A stretch of DNA of 64,000 bases from Ooceraea biroi (taxonomy: Eukaryota > Arthropoda > Insecta > Hymenoptera > Formicidae), in assembly GCF_003672135.1 (NCBI RefSeq), contig NC_039514.1, positions 14,869,787-14,933,786 of the forward strand. Direction: 5' to 3'. Positions 22,218-32,937 of the stretch are shown one piece after another. Numbering within the stretch: the first letter of the stretch is position 1; each line of letters opens with the position of its first letter. The position numbers were made by a program, and so were the translations under genes. The notes under the pieces are model-generated. The model did no database searches and was not told the DNA's origin. It saw only the letters and a program-made list of their open reading frames with translations.

Positions 22218-24107
22218 CTACATTTTTTTTAATATATTGTAAGCTGAATATGATGTTTTAAGTATCTGTAACAAATGCAGGTACATTTTACAATCCATTA
22301 TATAATTTATTTTCCATAAAACATTTTACTCAAAAGAACAAAAATGTACTTTTCCACTATGCTAAAAGTAAAATAAAAAGTTGCAGATTAACTTACTAAC
22401 CCCGACAAACGAATCGAGATTCATCGAGAAAACATAACCACTCGTAAATTCTATTGGTATTGTTGCACGATTCATAATTATTAATAAACCTCTTGTAACA
22501 TTTCTGTCCAGCGTTAACCAATCCATCGCAAAGATATTATCAACTAATTGTATGCTCTATATTTTAAAACGCAAAGGATTTCATTAATTTTTTAGTTTCT
22601 TTCAATTACATATTGTAAACATGTAAATATATTAATCTAATTTTACATATTAATATAAGATTTCAAAGCAGGTATGTGAAATAATAAATTTATTTACATA
22701 CCTTTAACTTTACTTCGTTTCCGTACCAACAATAAATAAAAATTTGTGTCATCATGCAGGACATGTATAGCAATAACGGAAGATAGCTCGCGTTTGCTGT
22801 TGTTGATTTAGTCATCTGATATAGATTGGAGCATACCACCATCGTGCTGACTATGAACTGCATGGCGATAGTCATTCTGAACTCATTGTTTAGTTTGTGC
22901 GCATATCTACAACCATATCAAATGTTAGATAATAATTACAAGTATATCTACGGAAAAAATTAAAGAAAAAAGTAATTAAAAAATCCACAGGTACATTACA
23001 AAAATTTTTGAATCAGGCTGAAGCAAATGTGTAACGTACAAAGAAAAGGGCAAATGTACTGCTTTCTTCTCGCTTCAATAAAAGAGATGAGACGTATTTT
23101 TAGCGTACTATATAAATATAAAACAACTAACGCAAATATACTATCGTGGTGAAGCACACAGTCGCGGAGAACATCATGGTCTCTCGATAATTTGCTTAGT
23201 CGGTATTCCAAAATCTCGATTTGGCAGCAAATGTGCACCAACAATCCGCAAATGAGACTGTCACAGGCTACATTGACAAGTGATCCAGCTGTCAGGCTGA
23301 GAAGTTGGTGTGCATACGTAAAACAAAATACGATCGTAGACGAATAATTGTACGGTAACCATGCTCTATATGTCAGATTTCCTTTTCTGAACTCTGTGAA
23401 TAAAGATGTCATCGTGATGCACGCACAAGTCGTTTCCACCAGAATCGTGTACCAGAACGTTTTGTTTCTGCAACGTAACTGTCGAAAAAGATCCTATCGC
23501 ACTGACATTTTTATAAAATTTATAATAAATTTTTTATTGATCATAATATAAAAAGAGAAAATCGAAATATTTTATGTACCTTTCCTTTTTTTATACAACA
23601 CGTGCATATATACTCTATTGTTAAATATTTTAAGTACAAAGAATGACACAGAGATATATAATTTATGATGATATTATAGATACTTTTGTATTTGTAATTC
23701 ACTTATTTTCCAAAGTACTTTTTATTTTCACATAATAATACTTACTGTATTAATTTGTTAAATTTATATTGGATCTTTATTTCGTCAATTTGTAGCGGTT
23801 TGTGCGGCTTTTCGATGAGTATGTTGGTTAATGCATAAATATTACGTCGATTTACCAGTAGACTGAGCATTTTGGAGCACGAAACTACAGACGCCAACAT
23901 GACGTACAAATTTTCGGTAAAATCTTCAGCATTGTCAACATTCCAAATAATATCCAAAAATTGCGACATCAGAAACGTATACAGTAAGATAATCATGAAA
24001 ATTGTATATGCACCATAAACCATGCGCAGATACAAGGACGACCATGACTCCGGTCGCCAACATCCAATAAACGTCAGAATTTTAAAAGTTAGTTGTAGAA
24101 TACGCAT
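22218..24107 (-). CDS. Odorant receptor OR5, five exons, complete
   Basis: Exons are 24107-23746, 23467-23132, 22906-22702, 22556-22401 and 22265-22218, giving 368 aa. The start MRILQLTFKIL aligns with OR1, OR6 and OR8. GCWRPESW near residue 15 has R in place of the first P of the OR1-OR4 group. Exon 3 is one codon longer than in OR1-OR4 and ends YCWYGNEVKLK. The C-terminus is ILKTSYSAYNILKKM. The residue at the exon 2/3 junction is A where the other copies have K or N. It sits between the OR2-OR4 and OR6-OR8 groups and carries features of both. A complete mariner lies 195 bases upstream of the ATG, and I could not find the conserved upstream block beyond it. Confidence 0.92.
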
Positions 24108-24302
24108 CTTTCATTGAGCGCAATCTTTTTAAATTCGCTAAATTTATTTAGAAATGGAAAACATTGTATTGATTATACACAATAAAAAAATATAATAATT
24201 TATATTAAATATAAATAATTATAAAGAAATTAATATTAACTATCATATATGTAGATAACATTGTTTTAAAGAGAATATAATAGATTATTAAAAAGACATT
24301 TA

Positions 24303-25589
24303 TTGGGTCGTCCGGAAAGTTCGTGCCGATTTTTAATAGATGGCGTTGGAACATGTCTGAATATATCAATGTTATTGAAAACATACGATTTATATACATA
24401 TGCTTAAAGGTGACATTTCAACGCATCTTTAGGAAAAAAGTTGTTTGAGATAAATTGATTCGTGTCAGTTTTGTACTCTTTTGAAGATGAAAGAAAACAA
24501 AGAACATTTTAGACACTTGATACTTTTCTATTACCGGAAAGGCAAAAATGCCTCACAAGCAACAAATTCGATATGTTCTGTTTACGGAGAAGGTGCTTTA
24601 GCTGAAAGAACCGTACGTAAGTGGTTCGCTAAGTTTAGAGCTGGTGATTTTAACCTTAAAGACCAAGAACGCTCGGGCAGACCCTCTACTACTGATGATG
24701 ACCAAATCAAGACACTGATCGAGAATAACCCGCGCTACACGACACGTAAATTAGCAGAGATACTGAAAATATCGAAAACCACTGTCCAGGATCATGTAGT
24801 GAAGCTTGGTTACGTAAGTCGCTATAATGTATGGGTTCCGCATAATTTGGCCGAAAAAAATTTAATGGATCGCATTTCCATCTGCGACTCGTTGTACAAG
24901 CGCAACGAAAACGTACCATTTTTGAAGCAATTAGTGACGGGTGACGAAAAATGGATCATTTACAACAATGTAGAACGAAAAAGATCCTGGGGTAAGCGAA
25001 ATGTACCAGCATTAACCACTCTGAAAGCCGGCCTTCATCCAAAAAAAGTCATGCTCTGTGTCTGGTGGGATTGGAAAGGAATCCTATATTATGAGCTCCT
25101 ACCACACAACCAAACGATAAATGCAGATAAGTACTGCTCGCAACTGGACGAATTAAAGACAGCGATTCAGGAAAAACGTCCAGAAATAGCCAATAGGAAG
25201 GGCGTCGTGTTCCATCAGGACAATGCCAGACCTCATGTTTCTTTGACTACCCGACAAAAATTGTTGGAGTTTGGCTGGGATGTGCTACCTCACCCACCGT
25301 ATTCACCAGACATTGCACCTTCAGACTTTCACTTATTTAGGTCTTTGCAAAATTCTCTTAGCGGCAAGAACTTCAACTCTTTGATCGACATAAAAAACCA
25401 CCTTGAGGAGTTTTTCGTCGAGAAACCTAAGAAGTTCTGGGAGAATGGAATCTTTCAGTTGCGTGAAAGATGGACAAAGGTTGTGAAACAAAACGGTGCA
25501 TACATAAGTCAATAAATATTTATCGACATAAAAAAATGTTGCCTTTGAATTTTCCTTCAAAATCGGCACGAACTTTCCGGACGACCCAA
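24303..25589 (+). mobile_element. Complete mariner element, 1287 bp
   Basis: Perfect inverted repeats of about 30 bases start TTGGGTCGTCCGGAAAGTTC. TA duplications flank both ends (24301-24302 and 25590-25591). Length is typical of mariner. It carries an intact transposase. The fit of both ends suggests a young insertion. It has probably displaced upstream sequence of OR5. Confidence 0.93.
24487..25515 (+). CDS. Mariner transposase (D34D), intact
   Basis: 342 aa from the ATG at 24487, ending 74 bases before the right end. The N-terminal part has two helix-turn-helix segments (HFRHLILFYYRKGKNA..., then ERSGRPS and TTRKLAEIL). The WVPHNL motif is near residue 117. Catalytic acids lie in TGDEKW, HQDNARPH and SPDIAPSDFHLF, with 34 residues between the second and third, diagnostic of mariner. 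The enzyme cuts both ends of the element and inserts it at TA. Nothing disrupts the frame, so it may be active. It could also act on the related deleted relicts if their ends are still recognised, which is inference. Confidence 0.95.
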   Translation: MKENKEHFRHLILFYYRKGKNASQATNSICSVYGEGALAERTVRKWFAKFRAGDFNLKDQERSGRPSTTDDDQIKTLIENNPRYTTRKLAEILKISKTTVQDHVVKLGYVSRYNVWVPHNLAEKNLMDRISICDSLYKRNENVPFLKQLVTGDEKWIIYNNVERKRSWGKRNVPALTTLKAGLHPKKVMLCVWWDWKGILYYELLPHNQTINADKYCSQLDELKTAIQEKRPEIANRKGVVFHQDNARPHVSLTTRQKLLEFGWDVLPHPPYSPDIAPSDFHLFRSLQNSLSGKNFNSLIDIKNHLEEFFVEKPKKFWENGIFQLRERWTKVVKQNGAYISQ

Positions 25590-26493
25590 TACTTTATGCT
25601 TAAAGCTATTATTTCTAATTTTTATTTCATTTTTATATTTTATCAACTATTATGCAGTTCTAAATTTCATATAACTTATACATATATAACTTGTATACCT
25701 GTGATTTTACTTAATTTTTCTCACATAACATTTGTGATTTATTCACGAAATGCTAAAATTTTACGTCAAATTTATTTGTATGCGCCGTATTGTATTTATA
25801 TTTGAAATATAAATTTTATTTTATTTATATTTAAAAAAATGTAATACACACAATCTTTTTAAAATAACTTGAGATATGATTAACAAGACGTTTTACCGAC
25901 GACTGCGAATCATAAAACGTTTGTAACATGTCAATTTTTTTTCCAGCTTTAATATTCCTTCATTTATATTCCCGTATCATTATCATAATAGCGGACTTAC
26001 ATCATAGATCCCGTAAATACACGCTTACCGTAATGTTATACTATTATACTAGAGATATAATATTATACATCTGAAGAAAATGTATAATTTTTATATTCTG
26101 ATCTTCATAGAACCGTTTATACTATTGTATTTTATAATACATAAGAAATAGAACGTAAATTATATGGATACTGTTTCACTTACTTCTACTTCTATAAATT
26201 CTTCATGTAGGTTTCCAATTATTTGTGGTCTTGACATATCATTTCCTTCCATTTTAAAACTATTTTATTTATCCCACATGTTATGGAATAATCGTCGTAT
26301 ATCTCTCTTTTTTCATTTCGTTCGTTACTTTCAGATATTACAATTTTTACTTTGAAAAGAAAAACAGTTGAAAGAACAGGAAAATGATTCTTGAAGTGAT
26401 TATTGATTGTGTATGTGAAGTGAACGAAGAAATTAAATGGAAGATATACGAACAGATTACGATAACAATTATTGGTTAATTACCTTCTATATA
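25590..26493. other. AT-rich spacer upstream of OR5
   Basis: I see no exon, no RNA gene and no clear copy of the conserved OR upstream block. The region is AT-rich throughout. Confidence 0.5.
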
Positions 26494-26936
26494 CAGAGTG
26501 TCTGGTGACTTCGCGACCGCCGGATAATGGCGTTTGGATTAGCTGAGTCGAAAAGTCCTGTATCATTTTGCGATTTGCGCAATAATAACCGAGTTATTAA
26601 CGTATTGATATCAACGTATGAGAGCGCGGTCGTGCAGTGAACCCAGCAAACACGGGTATATAACTATTACATTACCGTAATAAAACGGAATGTAACACGC
26701 AATATTACATAGATGTACTAGGTTATATACACGTTAGTAGTAATTTCCTACTCACACATGTTAAAATTATATAACGTGAATATAATACGTATGTAACATG
26801 TTATATACTCTTAACAAAGTTAGCGAATAATTATATAACATATATATAATCGTGATGTAAATTATGTAATTGTTATATTACTGTTATATTTTTTGTAACT
26901 GAATAGTAACTGTAGAATGAAAATATATATTTTATA

Positions 26937-27045
26937 CATACTAATCCCAGAAAAGGTTTTTGAATTAATTCTAAGCGAGAAAAAACTATTTCATTTGCTT
27001 TCGCTCGAAATTAATTCAAAGACCTTTCTTGGAATTAGTATGTAT
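26937..27045. repeat. Inverted repeat inside the CCCAGCAAACAC element
   Basis: Arms of about 40 bases, 26937-26979 and 27006-27045. CATACTAATCCCAGAAAAGG pairs with CCTTTCTTGGAATTAGTATG. Confidence 0.65.
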
Positions 27046-27190
27046 AAAATATATAAGTTAATACAGTAACATATGCAATAACAATCACGTTATAGTTATT
27101 ATAATGATGCAGTTTTTCCAGAGGAAAGGGAAAAATATAAATATTTAATCATTATATTTTGCACTCTAAACATATACATATAAAATATAC

Positions 27191-27749
27191 ACAGCGTGTT
27201 GTTGCGTGTTATGGAAGCGTTCTCTTTATCCAAGGTAATCTTTTCTAACAGTAACATTAATATTAAAAGTATTCAAAATAAGTATTATATTATAAAGAAA
27301 ACTAAATATTTGTACATATAATTTTACCAGTATTCTTTAACTTATTGCAGTTAATCTATGCATATGTAAAATGGTAATAGATGCAAAAGTTGCATTGCAA
27401 GAATGCAACGCCGAGTCATTTCCACTTCTACGGAGCATTTAGAAATACTTAATTTCATTATCAATCTTTAGAGTTGTGTACATTTAATAATAATAAGCAT
27501 TTCTAAATGTTCCGTAGAAGTGAAGACGACCGATATTGTATTCTTGCAATGTGACTTTTGCATACATAACCTACTACACCATTTTAATTACATATACATA
27601 GGTTAACTGCAATAAGTTAAAGAATACTAGTAAAAATATATGCACAAATAGTTAGTCTTTATAATAATACTTTTAATCAATGTTAGAAATTAAGGATTAC
27701 CTTGGATAAAGAGAGCACTTCCATACCACACAACAACACGCTGACACGA
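27191..27749. repeat. Long imperfect palindrome, arms of about 250 bases
   Basis: Left arm 27191-27446 and right arm 27499-27749 are reverse complements with scattered mismatches and small gaps. Shared blocks include CAGCGTGTTGTTG, CTCTTTATCCAAGGTAATC, GTATTCTTTAACTTATTGCA and CTTCTACGGA(G/A)CATTTAGAAAT. The spacer is about 50 bases. It could fold into a very long hairpin. Confidence 0.8.
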
Positions 27750-27843
27750 TGAAAGAACCAGCAAGAACTGAAAAGAACGCAAGGATACCAACAACGAAAA
27801 GAGGCAACATTTTAAATATATATGTTATATTCATGTTATAATA

Positions 27844-29132
27844 TTGGGTTGTTCGGAAAGTAATTTCGTTTTTCACAAAGAGATGTCGTTAGTCGCGTTC
27901 CTCGATACTTAACCTTACTCTAAGCGACAAATTCGTTTTATATTTTGACAACTGACATTTCAGACGTCATTTAGTATCTTATTGTGTTGCGATCTGTCAA
28001 GTAATTTTTGTTTGGCATCACATCAAACATGGAAAATCAAAGTGAGCATTTTCGTAATATTTTGCTTTTTTACTACCGAAAGGGTAAAAATGCAGTGCAA
28101 GCGAGAAGAAAATTGTGTGCCGTGTACGGAGAAGATGTATTGAGTGAACGTCAGTGTCAGAATTGGTTTTCGAAATTTTGTACTGGAAATTTCGATTTGA
28201 AAGATGCACCACGTTCAGGTCGGCCAATTAAAGCTGATGACGAGAAAATAAAGGCTCTGGTGGATGCAAACCGTCGCATAACAACACGCGAAATTGCTGA
28301 AAAGTTAAATTTATCGAATTCGACCGTTTACGATCATTTGAAACGCTTTGGATTCGTTTCAAAGCTCGATATTTGGGTTCCACACAATTCAAAAGGAAAT
28401 TGACTTGATTCGACGCATTACCATCTGCGATTCATTGTTGAAACGTGAAGAAAATGAACCATTTTTGAAGCGAATCATAACTAGAGATGAAAAATTGATT
28501 GTTTACAACAATGTTAAGCGAAAACGATCATGGTCCAGGCAAGATGAACCTGCTCAATCGACATCGAAGGCAGATATTCATCAAAAGAAGATGATGCTTT
28601 CTGTATGGTGGGATTGGAAGGGAATCGTATTTTTCGAGCTACTACCAAGCAACCAGACGATTGATTCGAAAGTGTATTGTCGTCAGTTGGATGAATTGGA
28701 TGCTGCCATCAAGCAGAAGCGACCAGAATTGGCGAATAGGAAAGGTGTCGTATTCCATCACGACAATGCCAGACCACACACAAGTTTGGTCACTCGCCAG
28801 AAGCTTTTACAGCTTGGATGGGATGTGCTACCACACTCACCATACTCTCCTGATCTGGTACCATCCGATTACCATTTGTTCCGGTCTCTACAAAATTCTT
28901 TGAACAATGTAAACTTCGATTCAAATGAAGGCGTCAAAAATCACTTGCTTCAATTTTTTGTCAATAAGGAGAAGGACTTCTATGAACGTGGAATCTTAAA
29001 GTTGCCAGAAAGATGGCGAAAGGTAGTGGAACAAAATGGCCAATACATCACTGAATAAAATTTATTCTAAATATGAAAAAACCGCCTTTCATTTTTCCTT
29101 GAAAAAACGAAATAACTTTCCGAACAACCCAA
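27844..29132 (+). mobile_element. Mariner element, 1289 bp, inactivated
   Basis: The inverted repeats start TTGGGTTGTTCGGAAAGT and match over about 30 bases with one or two differences. TA flanks both ends (27842-27843 and 29133-29134). It is a different mariner lineage from the copy at 24.3 kb (different repeat sequence, clearly diverged protein). Confidence 0.92.
28029..29058 (+). pseudogene. Mariner transposase pseudogene, one frameshift
   Basis: The first frame (28029-28403) encodes MENQSEHFRNILLFYYRKG through IWVPHNS. The remainder continues in the next frame to the stop at 29058, so one extra base near 28390-28400, just after the WVPH motif, breaks the gene. The second part keeps HHDNARPH and SPDLVPSDYHLF with D34D spacing. 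The first catalytic motif, normally TGDEKW, reads TRDEKL, so two conserved neighbours are changed although the acid remains. Otherwise it would be about 345 aa. Inactive as it stands. Confidence 0.9.
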
Positions 29133-29600
29133 TATATATAATATAAAATGAATATAACATCTCTATATAACACGTTGTATAACATCAAGGTAATAATAAT
29201 ATAGCATTTGTAATATCACGTGTTATGTTCAATTTATATTGCTGTTATATTATTATAACCAGGAAATAACACAGTTATAATAAAGTTTTAAAACAAAGTA
29301 ATATTACAGTTATAAAAGGAAATTATGTAGCTTCAATATTAATAGTGTATAACAACTGTTATATTACGTGTTACTTCTGAGATATATAATAGTTATATTC
29401 TGTGTTTGCTGGGAGGCCATCGATAGGCGAGCTGCGCGCTCGTTATTGGTTACGGCGCAGTGAGAAAGCGGTGCCAGAAAGCATGCTTTGTAGCATGCAG
29501 TGGAGATGGAATGGGAATGGTCTCGCGAATCGTCGCACACTTCCTGGCATCACTGATGTGAGGTCGATCATTAGTTCTCAGCAGACACTCGTGCGAGAAA

Positions 29601-30206
29601 CATGTCGATGGATGATGACTCTAGCGGTTTTGGATTTAATAATATCTATAAAAAAGGGTCACGCCGTGTGTGGTGTAAAGATTGGCTTCTAAAGAGAAAA
29701 CAATATTCACATATAAATTTAATAAACGAGTTAAAATTCGCACCGAAAAATTGGCATAATTATTTAAGGATCTATTCTGGATGAAGAGACTTATCTAAAC
29801 CTTCTAGTATTGATTAATAAAGAAAAAGGACACTGTGATGAGGCAACTCCTTACAGAGATTATCCACTACATTGAGATTTTTAGTCACAGGTCGGTCCTG
29901 CCTTAAACAAAGCGCCTTGAAAAGTAAGTTATAAGGGTATATAATATAATAATATAAATTTATAGAATATATTGAATTGTAACATTATTTAACTATCATA
30001 ATAAAATATATTAAAATATATAAACGCAATAAAATACATGTAGAAACATAAATCTTATAAATAATTCCTGTTCATTTTTGATAAAGTTTATAATATAATA
30101 AGGATTTTTTCTTTAAGACATTTTTATTTGTGTGACTTATAAAAATTTAAAACAACGAATAATAACGAAATAAATTATTATATTAATTATACTTTAAGAA
30201 ATACTT
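29601..30206. other. Spacer 3' of OR6
   Basis: AT-rich, with no gene or recognisable element. Short open frames at 29402-29784 cross the element boundary and have no family features. Confidence 0.5.
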
Positions 30207-31968
30207 TTACATTTGCTGCAATATGTTGTAAGCTGAATACGATGTTTTAAGCAACTATAACAATAGAAAAATATATATTTAAAAATTTAATTTTAACATA
30301 GTCAGAAATAAATAATAATTAATTTGTTGTAAAGTTTGATGTGATTGTCTGATTGTATGCAAATTATTATAATAATTATTGTAAATTATAATAATCTTAA
30401 TAAGTCCAGTTATTAATCAAATAACAAAAGATATTTGATACTAACACCTACGAAAGAATCAAGGTTCATAGATATAATATAAGCACTGGTAAATTCGATC
30501 GGTACTGTACTACGTCTCATAATCAATAACAACATTTTTTTCATATTTTGGTCCAATTTACGCCAATCGATTTCAAAAATATTATTAGCGAGTTGTCGAC
30601 TCTACACATTTGTTATACACATAGGTACATTAAATTACATTTAGTTATTAAGGATGCATAAATAATTATATATAAATAATAAAATATATAAATAATTAAT
30701 TATTTATATATAGTTATTGCATACCTTCAACTTCACTTCATTCCCATACCAGCAATAAAAAAAAATTTGCGTCAGCATACAGCACATGTATAACACCAGT
30801 TGCATATATTTTTCATTTGATGTGGTCACTCTAGTTAATTGATACAGATTGAAGCACACCACCAGTGTACTAACTATAAACTGAATAGTGATGGTGAATC
30901 GGAACTTTTCATTTACCAGGAAGGCAAAACTGCAATGAATTGTAATGCATTATTTTAACAATTCAATTATGTTAAATTACAATTAATTAATTAAATTACA
31001 ATTCATATTAAGCTTGCATTGATGATTTCATCGAGACTGATTTTTTTTATTAAAAATTAAGTTATGGAATTATACTAACTTGAAAATACGATTGTGTTGC
31101 AGGATACAGTCACGAAGAATATCGGGTTCGCACACTATTCTTCTCAAGCGGGATTCCAGTATTTCAATCTGACAGCAAATGTGCACCAAAAAGCCGCAAA
31201 TCAGGCCATCGCAAGCAACATGAAGGACAGATCCGACTATCAAGCTTATCAATTGATGAACGTACGTAATGTGAAATAAAATTGGCGAAGAATAATCATA
31301 CGGTAACCACGCTCTGAATGTCAATGCCTGTTTTCTGTAGTCCGTCAGCAATGATGTTAACGTGATGCATACGCAAGTTGACTCGACCAAGATTGCATAG
31401 TGTATCGTGGTTGCCCTATAAAATTACTGTAGACCTTGTCTTGTTTCATTTATTATTCAGTGTTTTGTTTTACATTAATTTAGTGTCTTTTCTTTTTACT
31501 TAATATTTAAATCTCAATTTTCTATGTTAAAATCGTTATTTGTTATATAGTTACACAGTAAATGATATAACAATTATAAATGTATCATTGTTTTAATAAT
31601 ACTTACTGCGCGCTCTTATCAAATTTGTGATAAATTTCCATTTCGTCTGGCTCCAGTGGTTTACACGGTTTTTCCATAACAATGTTAATTAACATTGTAA
31701 TATTTTTTCGATTTATCAACATACTAAGCATCTTACAACAAGATACAAACATCGCGAGCAGCATATAAAAGTTATCGGTAAATTCATCGGCATTATCCAC
31801 GATGAATATTATATCCAATAGTTGTGACAGAGTAAATGTGTTTACTAAGGCAAGTATAAAGATTGTGTGCATGCGATATATCATACTTTTACATGATGAC
31901 GTCCAAGAATTCGGTCGCCAACAACCACAAATAGTTAAAAACTTAAAAGTAGAATCTAATACATGCAT
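30207..31968 (-). CDS. Odorant receptor OR6, five exons, complete
   Basis: Exons are 31968-31607, 31415-31080, 30929-30725, 30601-30446 and 30254-30207, giving 368 aa. It starts MHVLDSTFKFL, with GCWRPNSW near residue 15. Exon 3 contains a run of nine T in the coding strand before the YCWYGNEVKLK motif; the run is in frame (QIFFYCW) but is a likely slippage site. Exon 4 begins SRQLANNIFEIDW and ends MNLDSFVG. The C-terminus is LLKTSYSAYNILQQM. It groups with OR7 and OR8 (ALVNTFTLSQLLDII in exon 1, VSTLVVCFNLYQLT in exon 3). Expected role is an Orco-dependent ligand-binding subunit. Confidence 0.92.
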
Positions 31969-32164
31969 TTTAATCTACTTTTATTACTTAGTATATTAAA
32001 TTTTATGTATTTAATATATGATATATATCAACGAAGTAAACAATTACATATTGCGTATTCTGTAAATAATGTAAAAGTAATTGAAATTAGTCTTTAACAA
32101 ATATATCGGAATAATTATATTAAAATTCTTTACGCAGAATACATAGATAAAAGTCTGACATTCA

Positions 32165-32240
32165 GTCTATGTAGCAACTAATAAGAGTGTATAACTTTGC
32201 CACATGTATCTCAGGTATGTATATCTCAGGTTCTCGTTCG
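32165..32240 (-). promoter_or_regulatory. Possible degenerate OR6 upstream block
   Basis: CAGTCTATGTAGC followed by ATAACTTTGCCACATGTATC weakly resembles the OR8 block (ATGTCTATAGCC, then ACTTCCCCCTTCACATGCG), about 200 bases upstream of the ATG. The match may be chance. The rest of 31969-32937 is AT-rich with no supported gene. Confidence 0.2.
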
Positions 32241-32937
32241 ATTTCTACCCCATAATCAGTAATTTCATTATTTATTTTGCAATATGTCGCGCAATATAAT
32301 ATCATCATGAATTAAATATGTAAAGCATAGATGTAGCCCTTGTGTAAAGATTTCCAGTTGCATGTCCCTCGAAAGCGGAGCGGAGAAAAGAAAAGGGGAG
32401 CAGTTAAAAATTTACCAGTCACTTATAACGCACTTCTGCCTAATGTTACAATGTATAAATTGTATACTCCTCTTACTAGAGAGACATTTAATTTATTATT
32501 ATGTCGCGAAATGCCATGTTGCATAAAATCTTTCTCCCAAAAATTGATTTCTGTTGCTACTTCACAAAGGATTCCAAAATGATGTACGTAACATATAAAG
32601 TATTTTAGAAGTCATATTAGTAACAAAATAATATTCATGAATATTATTATATTATATCTATAATTATACATATAAGAATGGAAGTGTATACAATACAAAG
32701 GGATTACAATATGAAGAAATATTTTTGCAAAATATCAAGTTATAATAACATCCATTTATTATTCGAAAATATAAGTAGAGAAATTAAAGTATAACGCATA
32801 ATTAAATATGTAAAAATATAAGTACAAGAAACAATTTTTATTTATCCAATAAAATTATAATAATATATGAATTCTTATGAGCCTTGATTGTAACGTGACT
32901 TAATTATTTGTGTCCGTGATACGTTATTCTTTTATAG

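Larger units (their letters stand above)
26642..29413. mobile_element. DNA element with CCCAGCAAACAC inverted ends, interrupted by a mariner
   Basis: The ends are CCCAGCAAACAC (26642-26653) and GTGTTTGCTGGG (29402-29413). Matching TATATAACTATTA-like sequence continues inward, followed by many subterminal ATAACAC / GTTATAT repeats. Without the mariner at 27844-29132 it is about 1480 bp. Inside are two further inverted repeats (26937-27045 and 27191-27749). No transposase frame of its own is visible. I could not see a target duplication, and the superfamily is not assigned. Confidence 0.65.
26494..29600. mobile_element. Outer foldback fragment split by nested insertions
   Basis: The left end at 26494 follows TA and reads CAGAGTGTCTGGTGACTTCG. 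Its GTCCTGTATCATTTTGCG matches the arm of the foldback at 21275 (GTCCTGTACCATTTTGCA). After the inserted element ends at 29413, GC-rich sequence resumes (29414 to about 29600) that shares GTGCCAGAAAGCATGC and CTCGCGAATCGTCGCAC with 13480-13620. The right terminus is not found, so the end coordinate is approximate. Confidence 0.5.

Noticed and set aside
29402..29784. Open frames after the nested transposons
   Set aside because: The first begins inside the terminal repeat of the CCCAGC element, and neither shows family features.
32340..32582. 80-codon frame upstream of OR6
   Set aside because: It has no domain, is not repeated upstream of other OR genes, and its start lies in a GC-richer patch that may be a transposon scrap.
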